Shown here: one piece after another, positions 11,669-22,978 of the stretch
Numbering within the stretch: the first letter of the stretch is position 1
Layout: every line of letters begins with the position of its first letter
Source of the DNA: Lepus europaeus
Taxonomy: Eukaryota; Chordata; Mammalia; Lagomorpha; Leporidae
DNA length: 64,000 nt
Direction: 5' to 3'
Assembly (NCBI RefSeq): GCF_033115175.1
Contig: NC_084845.1
Coordinates: forward strand, 1,986,501 to 2,050,500
Made by a program: the position numbers and the translations under genes
The notes under the pieces: model-generated
Database searches by the model: none
What the model saw: the letters and a program-made list of their open reading frames with translations, nothing else
What the model was told of the DNA's origin: nothing

Positions 11669-12158
11669 TTTAAAACTAAATTTAACATAAGCCCTGCTGC
11701 ATTGCAAATATCATTTGTTGAGTCTATGCCTTGTGGGTTTATTTGGTGCTTCATGTTTGTTTGTATCCACGTGGTAAAGGGACAATAACAGGAACCACAG
11801 CAACACCTGCTTGCCTTCACTGAGAAGGCGTGTTGGAGCCCAACTCCGGGGGCTCGTTTCTCGATTTTGTTATTCTTCCTAATGTTACTCCTAATATTTC
11901 AGCTGTAAGCCACCCTTGAATGGTGACTCCAGGCTTTCCAGCGTCCGTGACCTCCAGTGCGTCCACCAGCAAATGTAAATTTCAGCTTTCCACAGCACGA
12001 AGAGGAAACGTGAAACAGTTTACAGGAAAAGCGTCCCCTGTGCGAATGTGAGATAAGGAACCAAGGAGTCCAGGTCAGATCTAGTTACCACTTTGTGCGT
12101 CTAGGGGGTAAATGCATCATAGATTTTGTCCCACTTCTGTCTGGGGATGTTGAATCTT

Positions 12159-12500
12159 TTTTAAAACTTTTTAAAATATTTATTTCTTTATTTATTTGAG
12201 AGGTAGAGTTACAGACAGTGAGAGGGAGAGACAGAGAGAAAGGTCATCCTTCCGCTGGTTCACTCCCCAAATGGCCACAATGGTTGGAGCTGCGCCGATT
12301 TGAAACCAGGAGCAAGGTGCTTCCTCCTGGTCTCCTACGTGGGTATAGGGGCCCAGGCACTTGGACCATCCCCCACTGCTCTCCCGGGCCACAGCAGAGA
12401 GCTGGACTGGAAGAGGAGCATCTGGGACTAGAACCGGTGCCCATATGGGGTGCCAGTGCCGCAGGCGGAGGATTAACCTACTGCCCACAGTGCCAGCCCT
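12159..12500 (-). mobile_element. CSINE with 15-bp TSD
   Basis: Full-length reverse C-repeat flanked by perfect copies of 'gggatgttgaatctt' at 12144-12158 and 12501-12515. One of the younger insertions in the window. Confidence 0.93.
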
Positions 12501-12604
12501 GGGATGTTGAATCTTATCCAAGTGGTAAATCCTGTTCTGACTTAGAACCTGAGAGTTCATGTGGGTGCAGTGTACACATGTGTACATCTACATTTACACT
12601 CAAA

Positions 12605-12725
12605 TTCCAGGATTTGGCCTGATGGTTAGAGTGTTCATGTCCCACATTGGAGTTCCTGGGTTCAACACCTGGCTGTGGCTCCTGTGCCCAGATTCCCACC
12701 AGTGCAGACCCTGGGGCCAACCTCT
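12605..12725 (+). mobile_element. old CSINE fragment
   Basis: 'gatttggcctgatggttaga', 'ttcctgggttcaacacctgg' and 'cagtgcagaccctggggcca' are a degraded C-repeat head and middle. Confidence 0.5.
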
Positions 12726-12727
12726 AT

Positions 12728-12860
12728 ACTCCTCCTGTGAGTTTGACTTCAAGTGAGATAATGCAGCATTTGTCTTTCTGTGCCTGATTTCACTTAGCGT
12801 GATAACCTCCAGGTTCATTCAAGGTGCAAATGGCAGAGTCTAAACCTCATTTAATCATGC
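12728..12860 (-). mobile_element. old LINE-1 fragment (antisense)
   Basis: 'gcatttgtctttctgtgcct' and 'tcacttagcgtgataacctc' are the standard reverse L1 ORF2-end text. Confidence 0.55.
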
Positions 12861-13077
12861 AATCATCCAAACGATTTCACTCTGGAACTGTTCCTTCAGG
12901 CTTGCTCATTGACACTGCTTGGAACAAATGGATTGTGTCATGACAGTGAGCAGCCCTGAGTGGATCGCACGTTGCTTGGATCCCGTTTCTCTCGAAGAGC
13001 AGGCTTAGCCTTGGGAAAATAGGAGTCTTCTTTCTGGAACACACATCCCCAAAGCCCTGGTCCAGAGTGGCTATTTC

Positions 13078-13256
13078 ATTCTTTTTTATTGTGTATGTGT
13101 GTGTGTGTGTGCACGTGCGCCCATGAAAGTGAAGTGGGAGGATCTCCCCCCACCCCCCAGAGACCGTGGGCACCTGCTCAGGCTGCCCCGAGATGCAGGG
13201 GAGGAGGAGGGTGGACCCAGTGCCTGTATGTGTGTGTGTGGGATGGGAGGAGGCCG
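13078..13256 (-). mobile_element. possible small retro-insert bounded by direct repeats
   Basis: The segment lies between two copies of 'gagtggctatttc' (13065-13077 and 13257-13269). Read on the minus strand it ends in a CA-rich run followed by AATAAAAAAG, as a poly(A)-tailed RNA copy would. It contains (TG)n at about 13089-13112. The source is not recognised; it could also be a local duplication. Confidence 0.35.
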
Positions 13257-13269
13257 GAGTGGCTATTTC

Positions 13270-13641
13270 TTCTTCCTTCCTTCCTTTCTTCCCTCCTTCC
13301 TTCCTCCCTCCCTCCCTCCCTTCATTCCTTCGTTCCTTTGTTCCTTTCTTTCTTTTTTGACAGATAGAGTTAGACAGTGAGAGAGAGAGACATTGGTTCA
13401 CTCCCCAAATGGCTGCTACAGCCGGAGCTACAACGATTTGAAGCCAGGAGCCAGGTGCTTCCTCCTGGTCTCCCAGGTGGGTGCAGGCACCCAAGAACTT
13501 GGGCCATCCTCCACTGCCTTCCTGGGCCACAGCAGAGAGCTGGACTGAAAGAGGAGCAACCGGGACTAGAACCCAGTGCCCATATGGGATGCTGGTGCCG
13601 CAGGCAGAAGATTAGCCAATGAGCCACGGTGCTGGCCCCCA
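13270..13641 (-). mobile_element. CSINE with expanded TTCC tail
   Basis: Reverse C-repeat. Its tail side has grown into a (TTCC/TCCC)n tract at about 13272-13345. 'gagtggctatttc' at 13257-13269 and 13642-13654 is its TSD. Confidence 0.85.
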
Positions 13642-13964
13642 GAGTGGCTATTTCAATAACAAAATAATGAAAAGTATTTTCAAACACAGAATAACACTAA
13701 AGATAATCATTGCAAAAATTTACTTGGGAAGCTCTATTTCCCCCATGAATTTTATTGTTTTTCTATTTGTATTCTTACGCTAAAGGCTCTAATAAGTCCT
13801 ATTGTAAAAAAGAACCAATGAACTAATTTAGCTATAGGAGCTAAAGGAGGGTCTTCAGAATGTCCATAGTAAGTGTGCATTATGAAAAATTGTATTAATT
13901 TTCTGCACCAAAACTTATCTTATACACTTATCTTATACATTCTTATACACATAGATAAAACCAT

Positions 13965-14460
13965 ATTTCTCTTCTTTGGGAAAAGCACGTCATTTGGTCA
14001 TTTGGGGACCCAGGGCGGTTCCTCTCTGGGGGTGGGAGATGTGGATGTCCTTGCTCTGCCTTGCCATCGATGAAACTCCCTGAGCTTGCATTTCTTGTCT
14101 CGTACACCATTTTGTTCTTACTCCTCCTCCCACTTCTTTTTCCTCCCCTTCCTACTCCTCCTATTCTTTCCACTGATTCTCATTCCTAGTTTGCATGAGT
14201 GCCCTGTCATTTGGAAAATCGCCCCATGGGCAATGAGGCTTATCTCTGGACGTTTTCATACACATGGACACAACCCAAGAAAATGTAGGGAATTGTGTCT
14301 TCCCCCATCCCTTCCCCCTCCTTCTCTCCTCTTCGTATTTTCCCTCCTCCTTATCCTCCTCTTCTTCCCCCTTCTCCTCCTCCTTCCTCCTCTTCCTCTT
14401 CCTCCTACTAATTCTCATTCCTAGTTTGCCTTGAGTGCTGTTTCATTCAGAAAATTGCCA
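13965..14460. repeat. diverged repeat unit 1 plus polypyrimidine tract
   Basis: 13980-14108 is paralogous to 15054-15181 ('gcatttggtcatt..ggga.ccagg', 'gaaactccctgagcttgc'). It is followed by CTCC/TTCC-rich pyrimidine tracts (14115-14160 and 14295-14405). The text 'attctcattcctagtttgc' occurs twice (14177 and 14411), pointing to an internal duplication. Confidence 0.55.
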
Positions 14461-15039
14461 CTTTTGCTTAATGAATCACTTTGGAGGTCTTCTTCAGTCC
14501 TTCAAACCTCCATCAAGCTTTCTACAGCATGAACGGACCATCTTCCATCCGACTCGTGCCATTAGTGGGCATTTTCAATATCAACACAGCAATTGGTGGT
14601 CCTCTCTCCTTCTTCCTCCAGCCCATGTGCATTTCTCCAGTGTACCACTGAGGTGTGGGTCAGGACACTGGAAGGCAAGTTCTAATTTTGACTTAATTCT
14701 ATCAACATGTCCATCAGGGTGGCTGTACCATTTAGTGGTCCCACCAGAAAAGCAGATGACTCTAATTCATGCACACTCTGGCCAACATCAAGCATGCTTG
14801 CCAAGGAGCAGCCTTGTCCACTGCCAAGAGGTCACAGGGTGAGGGGTGAAGAGAGGAATGGGCCATCTCGGCAGGGGACTGTGTGGGCACACTGGGTGGA
14901 TAATGAACCTCGGCTGTGCAGTCTTCAGGGAGAAGGTAAGAGCTCAAGATCCCTGACCGTAGATTGGTGTCTCTGAGATCCTGCCTTCTGCCTGGCTGCC
15001 GCACTGTGGAAAGGCTAGGAGGTGAGGCCCCACCTCTGT

Positions 15040-15480
15040 CCCCTTTGAGACAAGCACAGCATTTGGTCATTCAGGGAGCCAGGGTGGCTCCTGTCGGGAG
15101 GTGGGAGATGGGCACGTCCTTGCTCCGCTTTGCTTTGCAACTGATGAGACTCCCTGAGCTTGCCTTTCTTGTCTCACACATCATCTGAGGACAAACCTGC
15201 AGAAGAGGACAGAGCCAGATGCATGGAGGAGGTGGGGTAGGGGAAAATCTGGGGTACCCACCCTCTCTGGGGTTCACACTTTCTGATCCAGAAATCAAAA
15301 GCATGACTTATCTCCAAGAAAACTTTATACTCCACAACTACAAACGTCCCCATTATTTCTTCTTTTTCTCCTTCCTTCCTCCACTTTTCTTTTCTCACCT
15401 GTCTCCTCCCACCCACCCTCCCTTCCTTCCTTCCTTCCTTTAATCCTTCTCATTCTCTCAACTCTTTCACCACAATTCAC
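15040..15480. repeat. diverged repeat unit 2 plus polypyrimidine tract
   Basis: Second copy of the unit at 13965-14460: the same ~130-bp lead, then unrelated text, then a TTCC/CTCC-rich run (15345-15450). Could be an old duplication or a repeat family; not assigned. Confidence 0.5.
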
Positions 15481-15597
15481 TCAAAAGGGTAAGAAAACCT
15501 CAAAAATTGTCTGCAAAGATGTTCATTGTATCACTCTTTATTATACCAAGAGTGTGACTACACCTTGATCATGGAAGAGAGATGGTAAAGATAGCAC

Positions 15598-15735
15598 TCT
15601 TGAAATGCTCGCTGTATGCTAGCACTGTGCAAAAACTTAAGGAACTGAACCAGTTCATTCTCGCAGCAACCCTATAAGAGAAATACTTCTTGTCTCGCTG
15701 GCTAGCAAAGAAACTAAGGCTTTGTCATATAACAG
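15598..15735 (-). mobile_element. MIR fragment
   Basis: 'ttcattctcgcagcaaccct', 'aagaaactaaggctttgtca' is reverse MIR wording. Confidence 0.5.
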
Positions 15736-16069
15736 AATTGGTTAAAAATTATTTGCCATCATAATATGATGGGATATTGCACATCGTTAAATCATTGTTG
15801 TGAACATTTTTATTAACATGGAAAAACCATCCCGTGGCTGAAAATGTACAAACATGCAAAATGTGATTAAAAACAATTACAATTTCTTTTTAAAGATGAA
15901 ATTCATATTGATATACCTAATTGGAGGAAAATGGATCAACACACTCATAGGACTGACCTGTGAGTGATGGAATTTAGGTAAGTTTTTATGAACTTCATTT
16001 TTTCTAATTCACAAGTGTTACATGAAATTATAGTATCTTAGTTAAGGTCTTTCACTTTTGCTATACTGT

Positions 16070-16353
16070 CTAAAATAAAGAGACATAGAGAGAGATCTTT
16101 CATCCACTAGTTCACTCCCCAGATGGCCACAATGGCCAGACTTGAGCCAGCTGAAGGCAGGAGCCAGGAGCTTCATCCTGCTCTCCTATGTAGGTGGCAG
16201 GGGCCCAGACACTGGGCCATCTTCTGCTGCCTTTCCTAGGCCATTAGCAGGGATCTGGATCAGAAATAGAGCAGCTGGGACACAAACTGGTGCCCATATA
16301 AGATGCCGGCACAGTTGGCAGTGTCTTTACCTGGTACACCACAATGCTGGCCC
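16070..16353 (-). mobile_element. CSINE (older)
   Basis: Reverse C-repeat with 'ccactagttcactccccaga' and 'gtacaccacaatgctggccc' at its head. Confidence 0.85.
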
Positions 16354-16554
16354 TTAAACAAGCCAAGTTTTATGGTAAAACTAATGTCCAGTTTAGCCAT
16401 ATCCCGCATGTCTCTTTTTTGCTGCTACTCAATGCTGCTACTCAAGGTCTCCCATCCTGACTTTCCATTGAGGTCTGGGGGTCACTGGGGTCTGCACACA
16501 GCACCTCAGAGTCTCATAACCCCTGAGGGCCGGGTCTCTGTTTTCAGTTTCACT

Positions 16555-16790
16555 GCAGTGTAATTGGAAAATAAAAAGTACCTATATTTAAAGCGTACAA
16601 TGTGACCTTTTGAGATATGTATCCGTCATGAAATGATTACTGTGATCAAATGGACTAACATACCCATCATCTCACACAGTTACATTTTTGGGCACACTTT
16701 TGATCTACTCTCTTAGCAAATTTCAAGTAGACAATATAGTTTTGCCAATTACAGTCTCCAGGCAGTACATTGGGCCAGATCTTAGGTTAA
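16555..16790 (-). mobile_element. old LINE-1 3' UTR (antisense)
   Basis: 'agcgtacaatgtgacctttt', 'tacccatcatctcacacagt' and 'agacaatatagttttgcc' are standard reverse L1 3' UTR text. Confidence 0.6.
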
Positions 16791-17089
16791 AGGATGTCCC
16801 ACTGTCTTTCTAAGGGGCTGGGTGTTCAGAGAAGCAAAGATCTTTATTCAGTCAGATGGCCCGGAAAGGGTGCATCTCCGATATGAAACAAGCTCTTTCT
16901 GAGCTTTTCCCACAAGACCATGTTTCAAACGGAGTGGAGGAGAGGAGTCCTTCTGTGGGGGCACAACCATTCTCACTTGGTAAGTGAAGATGCGGGCACT
17001 CCATGGATGGCTTCTTCCACCAAGACCAAGGAGGTGAGACGAGGGGATGGGCTTGGAGTAGATAAGATAGAGATATAGAAGGGGACTAA

Positions 17090-17310
17090 CATTAATTTAC
17101 AAACTACTCATTGAATGTCTACTATGTGTAGAGGCAGCATAGTCCAGGATCTATCCTGGGGCTGGACTTTCTGGGTTCAGATCTGTGCTTTGCCACTTAT
17201 GGGCAAATTTACTTAGCTTCTCTGTGTCTTGGTTTCCCCATCTGGGGCATGAAGAGGGTGACAATGGCACACCATGCAGTTACAGTGAGTGTTAACCATT
17301 ATCAGGCCCC
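17090..17310 (+). mobile_element. MIR
   Basis: 'ctgggttcagatctgtgctt', 'ttgccacttatgggcaaatt' and 'cttctctgtgtcttggtttc' followed by 'cccatctggggc' form the MIR core in order. Confidence 0.65.
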
Positions 17311-18670
17311 TCACCACTCACAGAGGGGGAAATGAAGTCAAATCATCACTGTCTCTCTGGGCAAGCACATCCAGTATGTGGCTGAACATTCTCTCTATGG
17401 TGAAGATATTTAAAGCAACATTCTCACACTGAGGCTTGCTGCTGAGCCCCAGACCTGTGAAACAATTGTGTGCACTACAGTCCAGTTGGGAAGCTTCCCA
17501 AAACTCAAGTACTGACATTCAAAGCTCAGTCCTTCTTTCTCCTAACCCTAGCCCCAAGCTTGATCATCCACGAGTCTCCGTATTTCAGTCGATAGCATCA
17601 TCCCATTGCTTGCTGCTCTGGTCAGTCTCCTAGGAGTCACCTTCCATTCCTCTCTCTTCTTCAGGCTTGGATCCAATCAACCAGCAACAGCTACTGAGTC
17701 AGACTCCAGAATTAATTTTGAGAGTGCCCCCATCTCTTCTGTAAACATGGAGCATTGTAGTCCCAGCTTTAACACCGCTCACATTCAGGCTGCTAAGGCA
17801 TCCTCCTGACCTCCTTCCCTGGTATCTCTCACACCAGACAAGCCTTGGTAGAGAATCCTGGACACCTAGCACAGTGCTCAAACAAGGTTGGTTGGATAAG
17901 TCAAATCAGAGAGAAATGCTCTGAATTCTTGAGGCATATGTGGACCCCTGGAGAGGTGGTTGGGTGGGTCCCTTGCTGGTTTAGGAACCCAAATCTGACC
18001 CTGAGTCAGAGTCTCAATGAAGGAGGTAGGCTCTCTTAAAATGACAGTCACTTCGACATTTTCACAATGTCCAGTCCTCTCACTCTAGTGATGAATGGGA
18101 TGGAGCTGGCAAGAGTAGAACCAGGAGTTAGTTGTGAGCCTGTGGTATTCTTTATGTGAAGGCTGACTGTGACCTAGAACAGAGGGGTTGCCATGGAGAT
18201 GGCACACCGGAGGCGCTCTGAAAGGTGACTAGAGGGTTTTCTCAGACTGAGAGGCTGGTGGACATAACAGCTGTGTGTGACTCTGACCCGTTGTTTAGCC
18301 GCTGTGTGACTTCCAAAGTTATTTCAGAGTTCCAGTTTCCTCTCCACTTTGAGCAAGATGCCTATATTCTCTGTGTTCATTTTTTTTTTTTAATCCACAG
18401 CCCTGAAATGCTGTGTCTTTCACTATGGAGACCCCTTACAACTGAGGAAGGTTTACTTAGGAGAAACAATCTGTTTGCTGGCCTTCCAGGGCAGCCACCA
18501 TGGTCATTCTCCGGCTCCAGCATCAGGCTGTCCCCAGTGAGCTGTGTGGTCCAATGTGTGCGCCGAGACTGGCTTAATTTAAGGACCAGCGTGAGCAGCC
18601 AGCATGAGGCCGGAACGAGCCGTGAGGGAGGACTTTGAAAAAAACGTAAGAGGTAGCAGTGAGAAATGAG
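17311..18670. other. intergenic, no feature recognised
   Basis: No receptor, splice-flanked exon or named repeat was found; open frames are short and unrelated to known families. Confidence 0.35.
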
Positions 18671-18674
18671 AACA

Positions 18675-18830
18675 GTCCCCTTCCTTAGTCATTCAACAAA
18701 CATTTTTGGACTGCTATGTGTGCCAGCCCCTGGCATAAAAACAAGACAAGGAACTACCAACAAGTAAGACCAGGTACTCAGTAAGGATGCAATTTATGGG
18801 CCAGGCACTGATAAAACATAAGTCACGCAT
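18675..18830 (-). mobile_element. L2-type 3' end fragment
   Basis: 'tcattcaacaaacatttttg', 'tgctatgtgtgccagcccct' and 'gggccaggcactg' are reverse L2 3' end wording. Confidence 0.45.
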
Positions 18831-19659
18831 GCGATAATTGTTCATGCATGAGCTGGTCGAGTGACAAGAGGTTAGAATTCTATTATAGAAAACCCACCCC
18901 AACCCTCCTGAAGTTAGGGAACGGGTCTGGGCTTCCTCTTCTCTCCCAAATCCCAGCTCAGTGCCTGCTACAGGGAACACTTCATGGCTAGAATGAACTA
19001 ATGAATGAATGAATGAATGTGGGGGTGGGGTGCTGTGACAACTTTGAGCTTCAGCATATATGTAACAGAGATATGGAAAGAACAGGGAGAAGGTTTTGGA
19101 TTCATTCAACAAACACTGAAGCCTTTGGCCATGTTTACCAATGCTTAACCATGTAGCTGCCCCAGTGCTTACAACTTCCATGTGTCAGCTCCTTTCTTCT
19201 CCACAAGAAAACACTAGGAGACAAATTATTGCACTTAATGGAGATTAATTTCTAGCTACTGCATAAAAAGTAGTGTATTCCATGAGGTTCCCAGTTTGTA
19301 GAAGGAAATAGACTTTATTGCACAAAAATGAAATTCAGCCCAGTTTTCGCTGCACGGCAGCTGCAGCCACATAATGCAGACGGCAGGAGGGCGTGGCGGG
19401 CGATGCTGTTCTGGCTCCTGGACAAGGGATGCTAAGAAGGGGATTTTTGAATGGAGACCTGGAGGTCGAGAAAGGGCAGACAATGCCAAAGACAGGGACC
19501 ATAACTGGACACATGCAAAGGCCCTGGGGTGACAGGAAATGTAGGGGTTATGGACACCGAGGCTGTCTCTGAGGCTGGGCCCTGGGAGGTGGGGACTGTG
19601 ACATAGCCAAGAACCAGGGCACAGAGATCCTCGCACAGGGAGACACAGGGAATAGCAGG

Positions 19660-20570
19660 TCCCATGGGGGAGGGACCAGCACGTGCCAGGCCCCAAGGTG
19701 GGACAAACCCTGGTGCATGGATCAGAGAAACGCGCAGCGGCCAGGCCAGCAGATGTGGTCACTGGACTTCGTCCCACGTCTCCAGGCCGTTCAGGGGCGC
19801 CCTACCCGGGTCACCATCAGATCTGCCATTGCATACGACCCCTCCCAGGCTCTCAGGCCCGCGCCATGGCGCCACGGGCACAGGGCCAGGCAGGCGCAGT
19901 CCCCCGGCTCACCGGCCTCTCCCTCCGCGCCCTCCCGCAGGCTTCCTTCCTGCCGCGGCCAGGCGAGGCCCCCACGCGCCCCGGGCCCCATGCCCGAGTC
20001 CTGGGCCAACGGGAGCCTGGCCGGCGACTTCGTGCTGCTGGGCTTCGCGCACGTGCCCGCGCTGCGGCCGCTGCTCGCGCCCCTCTTCCTGGCCATGTTC
20101 CTGCTCACGCTGCTGGGCAACGCGCTCATCGCGGCGCTCACCGGCCTGGACCCCGGGCTGCGGGCGCCCATGTACTTCTTCCTGCGCCAGCTGGCGCTGC
20201 TGGAGCTCTGCTTCTCGCTGGACGTGGCGCCCCGCCTGCTGCTGACGCTGCTGCGGCCCGGGCGCGGCGTGGCCCCCGCCGCCTGCGCCCTGCAGCTGCT
20301 GCTGGTGCTGTCGTGCGTCACGTCCGAGTGCTTCCTCCTGACCGCCATGGCCTGGGACCGCTACCTGGCCATCTGCAGGCCCCTGCGCTATGGCGCCATC
20401 ATGAGCCCGCGGCTGTGCCGCCTGCTGGCCGCCGCCTGCTGGCTGGCGGGGGTGCCCGTGGCGCTGGTCTTCACCGTCTGGCTCTTCAGCTTCCCGTTCT
20501 GCGGGCCGCGCGGCATCCGCCACTTCTTCTGTGACATCGCCCCCCTGCTGAGCCTGGTGTGCGCGGACAC
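19660..20570. other. CpG-rich island over the 5' half of the OR10-type gene
   Basis: From roughly 19880 to 20560 the DNA is extremely G+C- and CpG-rich, with nearly all codon third positions G or C. Just past 20570, inside the same gene, composition drops to ordinary values. No other OR in the window has this. Confidence 0.75.
19921..19940 (+). promoter_or_regulatory. splice acceptor of the OR10-type coding exon
   Basis: The pyrimidine-rich 'ctcccgcag' ending at 19940 is a strong acceptor. It would place 49 nt of 5' UTR before the ATG at 19990, typical of OR genes with an untranslated upstream exon. Confidence 0.6.
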
Positions 20571-20943
20571 CAGGGTCTTCGAGGGCTGTGTGTTGGTGGC
20601 CACAGTGTTGGTCATCATGGTGCCCTTCTGTCTGATAGCCGCGTCCTACGTCCTGATTCTGGCCACAGTCCTACAGATGCCCTCGGCCACCGGGCGCCAC
20701 AAGGCCCTGTCCACCTGTGCCTCCCACCTCATCGTGGTGGTTCTGTTTTATGGCACCACAGGGGTCATCCACTTGCGACCCAAGGCCAGCTACTCCCCAG
20801 AGAGCAAGCAGGTGGTGTCGCTGTCCTACACGCTGGTGACGCCCATGCTCAACCCCCTCATCTACAGCCTGCGGAACAAGGAGGTGAAGGCAGCACTAGG
20901 GCGCGTGTGTTGTGGGCGCCAGTGGTTTGGACCCGGGAAGTGA
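19990..20943 (+). CDS. olfactory receptor, family 10-type (class II), intact
   Basis: A 317-residue seven-transmembrane odorant receptor, expected in the cilia of olfactory neurons and coupling to G-olf. Visible landmarks: N-glycosylation site NGS (7-9), GN in TM1 (43-44), PMYFFL (60-65), MAWDRYLAIC (120-129), ECL2 cysteines around 171 and 191, KALSTCASH (238-246) and PMLNPLIYSLRNKEV (285-299). The 'SYSPESKQVVSLSYTLVTPM' stretch is the OR10 hallmark as I remember it, so family 10 is likely; no subfamily is claimed. MAWDRY replaces the usual MAYDRY. An in-frame ATG at 19717 would add 91 residues, but a strong acceptor at 19940 and normal OR length favour 19990. The first two thirds are very GC- and CpG-rich. 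It faces the same way as the first three OR6-type genes but is clearly a different family. Confidence 0.93.
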   Translation: MPESWANGSLAGDFVLLGFAHVPALRPLLAPLFLAMFLLTLLGNALIAALTGLDPGLRAPMYFFLRQLALLELCFSLDVAPRLLLTLLRPGRGVAPAACALQLLLVLSCVTSECFLLTAMAWDRYLAICRPLRYGAIMSPRLCRLLAAACWLAGVPVALVFTVWLFSFPFCGPRGIRHFFCDIAPLLSLVCADTRVFEGCVLVATVLVIMVPFCLIAASYVLILATVLQMPSATGRHKALSTCASHLIVVVLFYGTTGVIHLRPKASYSPESKQVVSLSYTLVTPMLNPLIYSLRNKEVKAALGRVCCGRQWFGPGK

Positions 20944-21902
20944 GTCCTTTGGATGACTCCTCGGAGTCAGGAGTTGTTGATGTCCCGGGACTCACATGCA
21001 AGTACCTGGTGCAGCTAGCTCTGATTGTCTTCTAGGGAACCATACCTGTTCCTCTTGCAACCTCCAAAGTCATGGTGGTGCTGATTCTACCTTTAATCAG
21101 GAAAAGAGCATGACCAAGGAGTCAGTCTTCAATCATAATTATTTAGTAGGAGTGGACAAATGAACTTTGGGCCAACTACAGCGTGTCAGTGAGCTCTTGC
21201 CATCAGAATGCTGTTAACAGAACGTCTTAAATGTTAGTGTCTTAGAGCATGTCACTTATTTTCATGAGCGTTCAGTTAGTTCAGTGTCAGTGACTCTAAA
21301 CTGGGCTCATCTGCTCTTTGATAGGCTTGCTTGCACAAAACAGGGTTGACTGATGTAGGCTTGATTCTGTTGAAGAGCCTGGTCCATGAGTCTCTCCTGT
21401 TGCTGGGACCAGAGGCATAGCTCAGGCGTGTTTGTTCTTATTGCACTAGCTGAAGGATAAGTAAGGAGGCCCTCTTCCATAAGAGATTTTCAAGGCTTTG
21501 GACATGCCACACCCAGTGACATGCCACTGGCCAATGCAAATTACACAGGCAGGTGTCATGGCAAAGGACAGGGAGTGATCTCTGTCTCTTTGTGGGAAAC
21601 TGTAAAGTTACATGACCAAAAACACTGATAGAGGGGAAAGTGAGAAATTTGGGACACTGACAGAATTTTCTTCGGAAATCCAGATCCCATGAATTTTTTC
21701 AAATTTCTCTTTCTCATGGGCTGTGGCTATGATGATGTAAACACGTAGCTGTCAGTGACTGTTTTGTTTTTAACAGAGAAACTCCCGATTGATAATGGTG
21801 TCAGTGTAAGGAAAACCAAAAGTGAGAAGAAGTGACTTGAATTCTTGTGTCCAGTCATGCCTGAAGTCTGATCTCACTATGGAAATGCCTCTTATATGAA
21901 TG

Positions 21903-21908
21903 AATAAA
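21903..21908 (+). terminator. candidate polyadenylation signal for the OR10-type gene
   Basis: AATAAA about 960 bp after the stop, in 'gaatgaataaattcac'. The intervening sequence has no other feature and may be 3' UTR. Confidence 0.35.
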
Positions 21909-22257
21909 TTCACTTTTGCTTAAACCATTTTGAGTTGGATTTTCTATCACTTGTAGTGATATGATTTTCTGATTTAATGGACATTACCTAGGCCTGGTAC
22001 AGGAGTTAATTTATTTCTTCTCCGTAGCCCATTAAGTTTTTTCTGAACATGATATATCAAAGGAGAAGTTTGTTCTCGCCAGCTTATCGTCGTTATCAAT
22101 CATATCGTTGAAGGATATGATTTTTCTGGAAGACGGACAGATTCCAGTTGTCATTTTATTTTTCTAGGTGCATAAGCTTGGTCTTGCCAGCGTCTCTGAA
22201 CATTAGTTTTCCTATCGGTGAAGAAGGACTAGTAAGCCTACCTACTGCGTAGGATTT

Positions 22258-22978
22258 TTTTAGAAAATTTTATTTAATAAATAAAATTTATTTATTTTGG
22301 ATTATAGCGGTTTTCCTCCCATAACCATCATCCCACCCTTAAACCATCCCATCTCCTACTCCCTCTCCCATCCCATTCTTCATTAAGATTCATTTTTAGG
22401 CCGGCGCCGCGGCTCACTAGGCTAATCCTCCGCCTTGCGGCGCCGGCACACCGGGTTCTAGTCCCGATCGGGGCACCGATCCTGTCCCGGTTGCCCCTCT
22501 TCCAGGCCAGCTCTCTGCTGTGGCCAGGGAGTGCAGTGGAGGATGGCCCAAGTCCTTGGGCCCTGCACCTCATGGGAGACCAGGAGAAGCACCTGGCTCC
22601 TGCCATCGGATCAGCGCGGTGCGCGGGCCGCAGCGCGCTACCGCGGCGGCCATTGGAGGGTGAACCAACGGCAAAAGGAAGACCTTTCTCTCTGTCTCTC
22701 TCTACTGTCCACTCTGCCTGTCAAAAAAAATAAAAAAAAATTCATTTTTAATTATCTTTATATACAGAAAATCAACTTAGTATATACTAAGTAAAGATTT
22801 CAACAGATTGCAGCCACATAGACACACAAAGCATAAAGTACTGCTTGAAGACTATTTTTACTGTTAATTCTCATAGTACAACACATTAACGACAGAGATC
22901 CTACATGGGGAGTAAGTGCACAGTGACTCCTGTTGTTGATTTAACAATTGACACTCTTATTGATGATGTAAGTAATCA
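22258..22978 (-). mobile_element. 5'-truncated LINE-1 3' end, interrupted by a CSINE
   Basis: Same 3' UTR as the L1 at 33051-37340: 'cctcccataac', 'atctttatatacagaaaatc', 'gcatggggagtaagtgcaca'-like text. An imperfect TSD (actgcgtaggattttt / actgcatgggattttt) bounds it at 22242-22257 and about 22979. The CSINE at 22399-22740 splits it. Confidence 0.75.
22399..22740 (+). mobile_element. CSINE, GC-rich subtype, full length
   Basis: 'gccggcgccgcggctcacta', 'ggctaatcctccgccttgcg' and 'gaaccaacggcaaaagga', ending 'gcctgtcaaaaaaa'. TSD 'attcattttta' on both sides, inserted in the L1 3' UTR. Confidence 0.93.

Noticed and set aside
12877-13530. 217-codon minus-strand open frame
   Set aside because: Runs through a TTCC microsatellite and a CSINE.
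19717-19989. In-frame ATG that would extend the OR10-type receptor by 91 residues
   Set aside because: A strong splice acceptor ends at 19940, the extension is Pro/Arg-rich without receptor features, and the 317-residue form has normal OR length.
19791-20523. Long open frames on the minus strand and in other plus frames over the OR10-type gene (up to 283 codons)
   Set aside because: Shadows caused by extreme GC content; no family resemblance.
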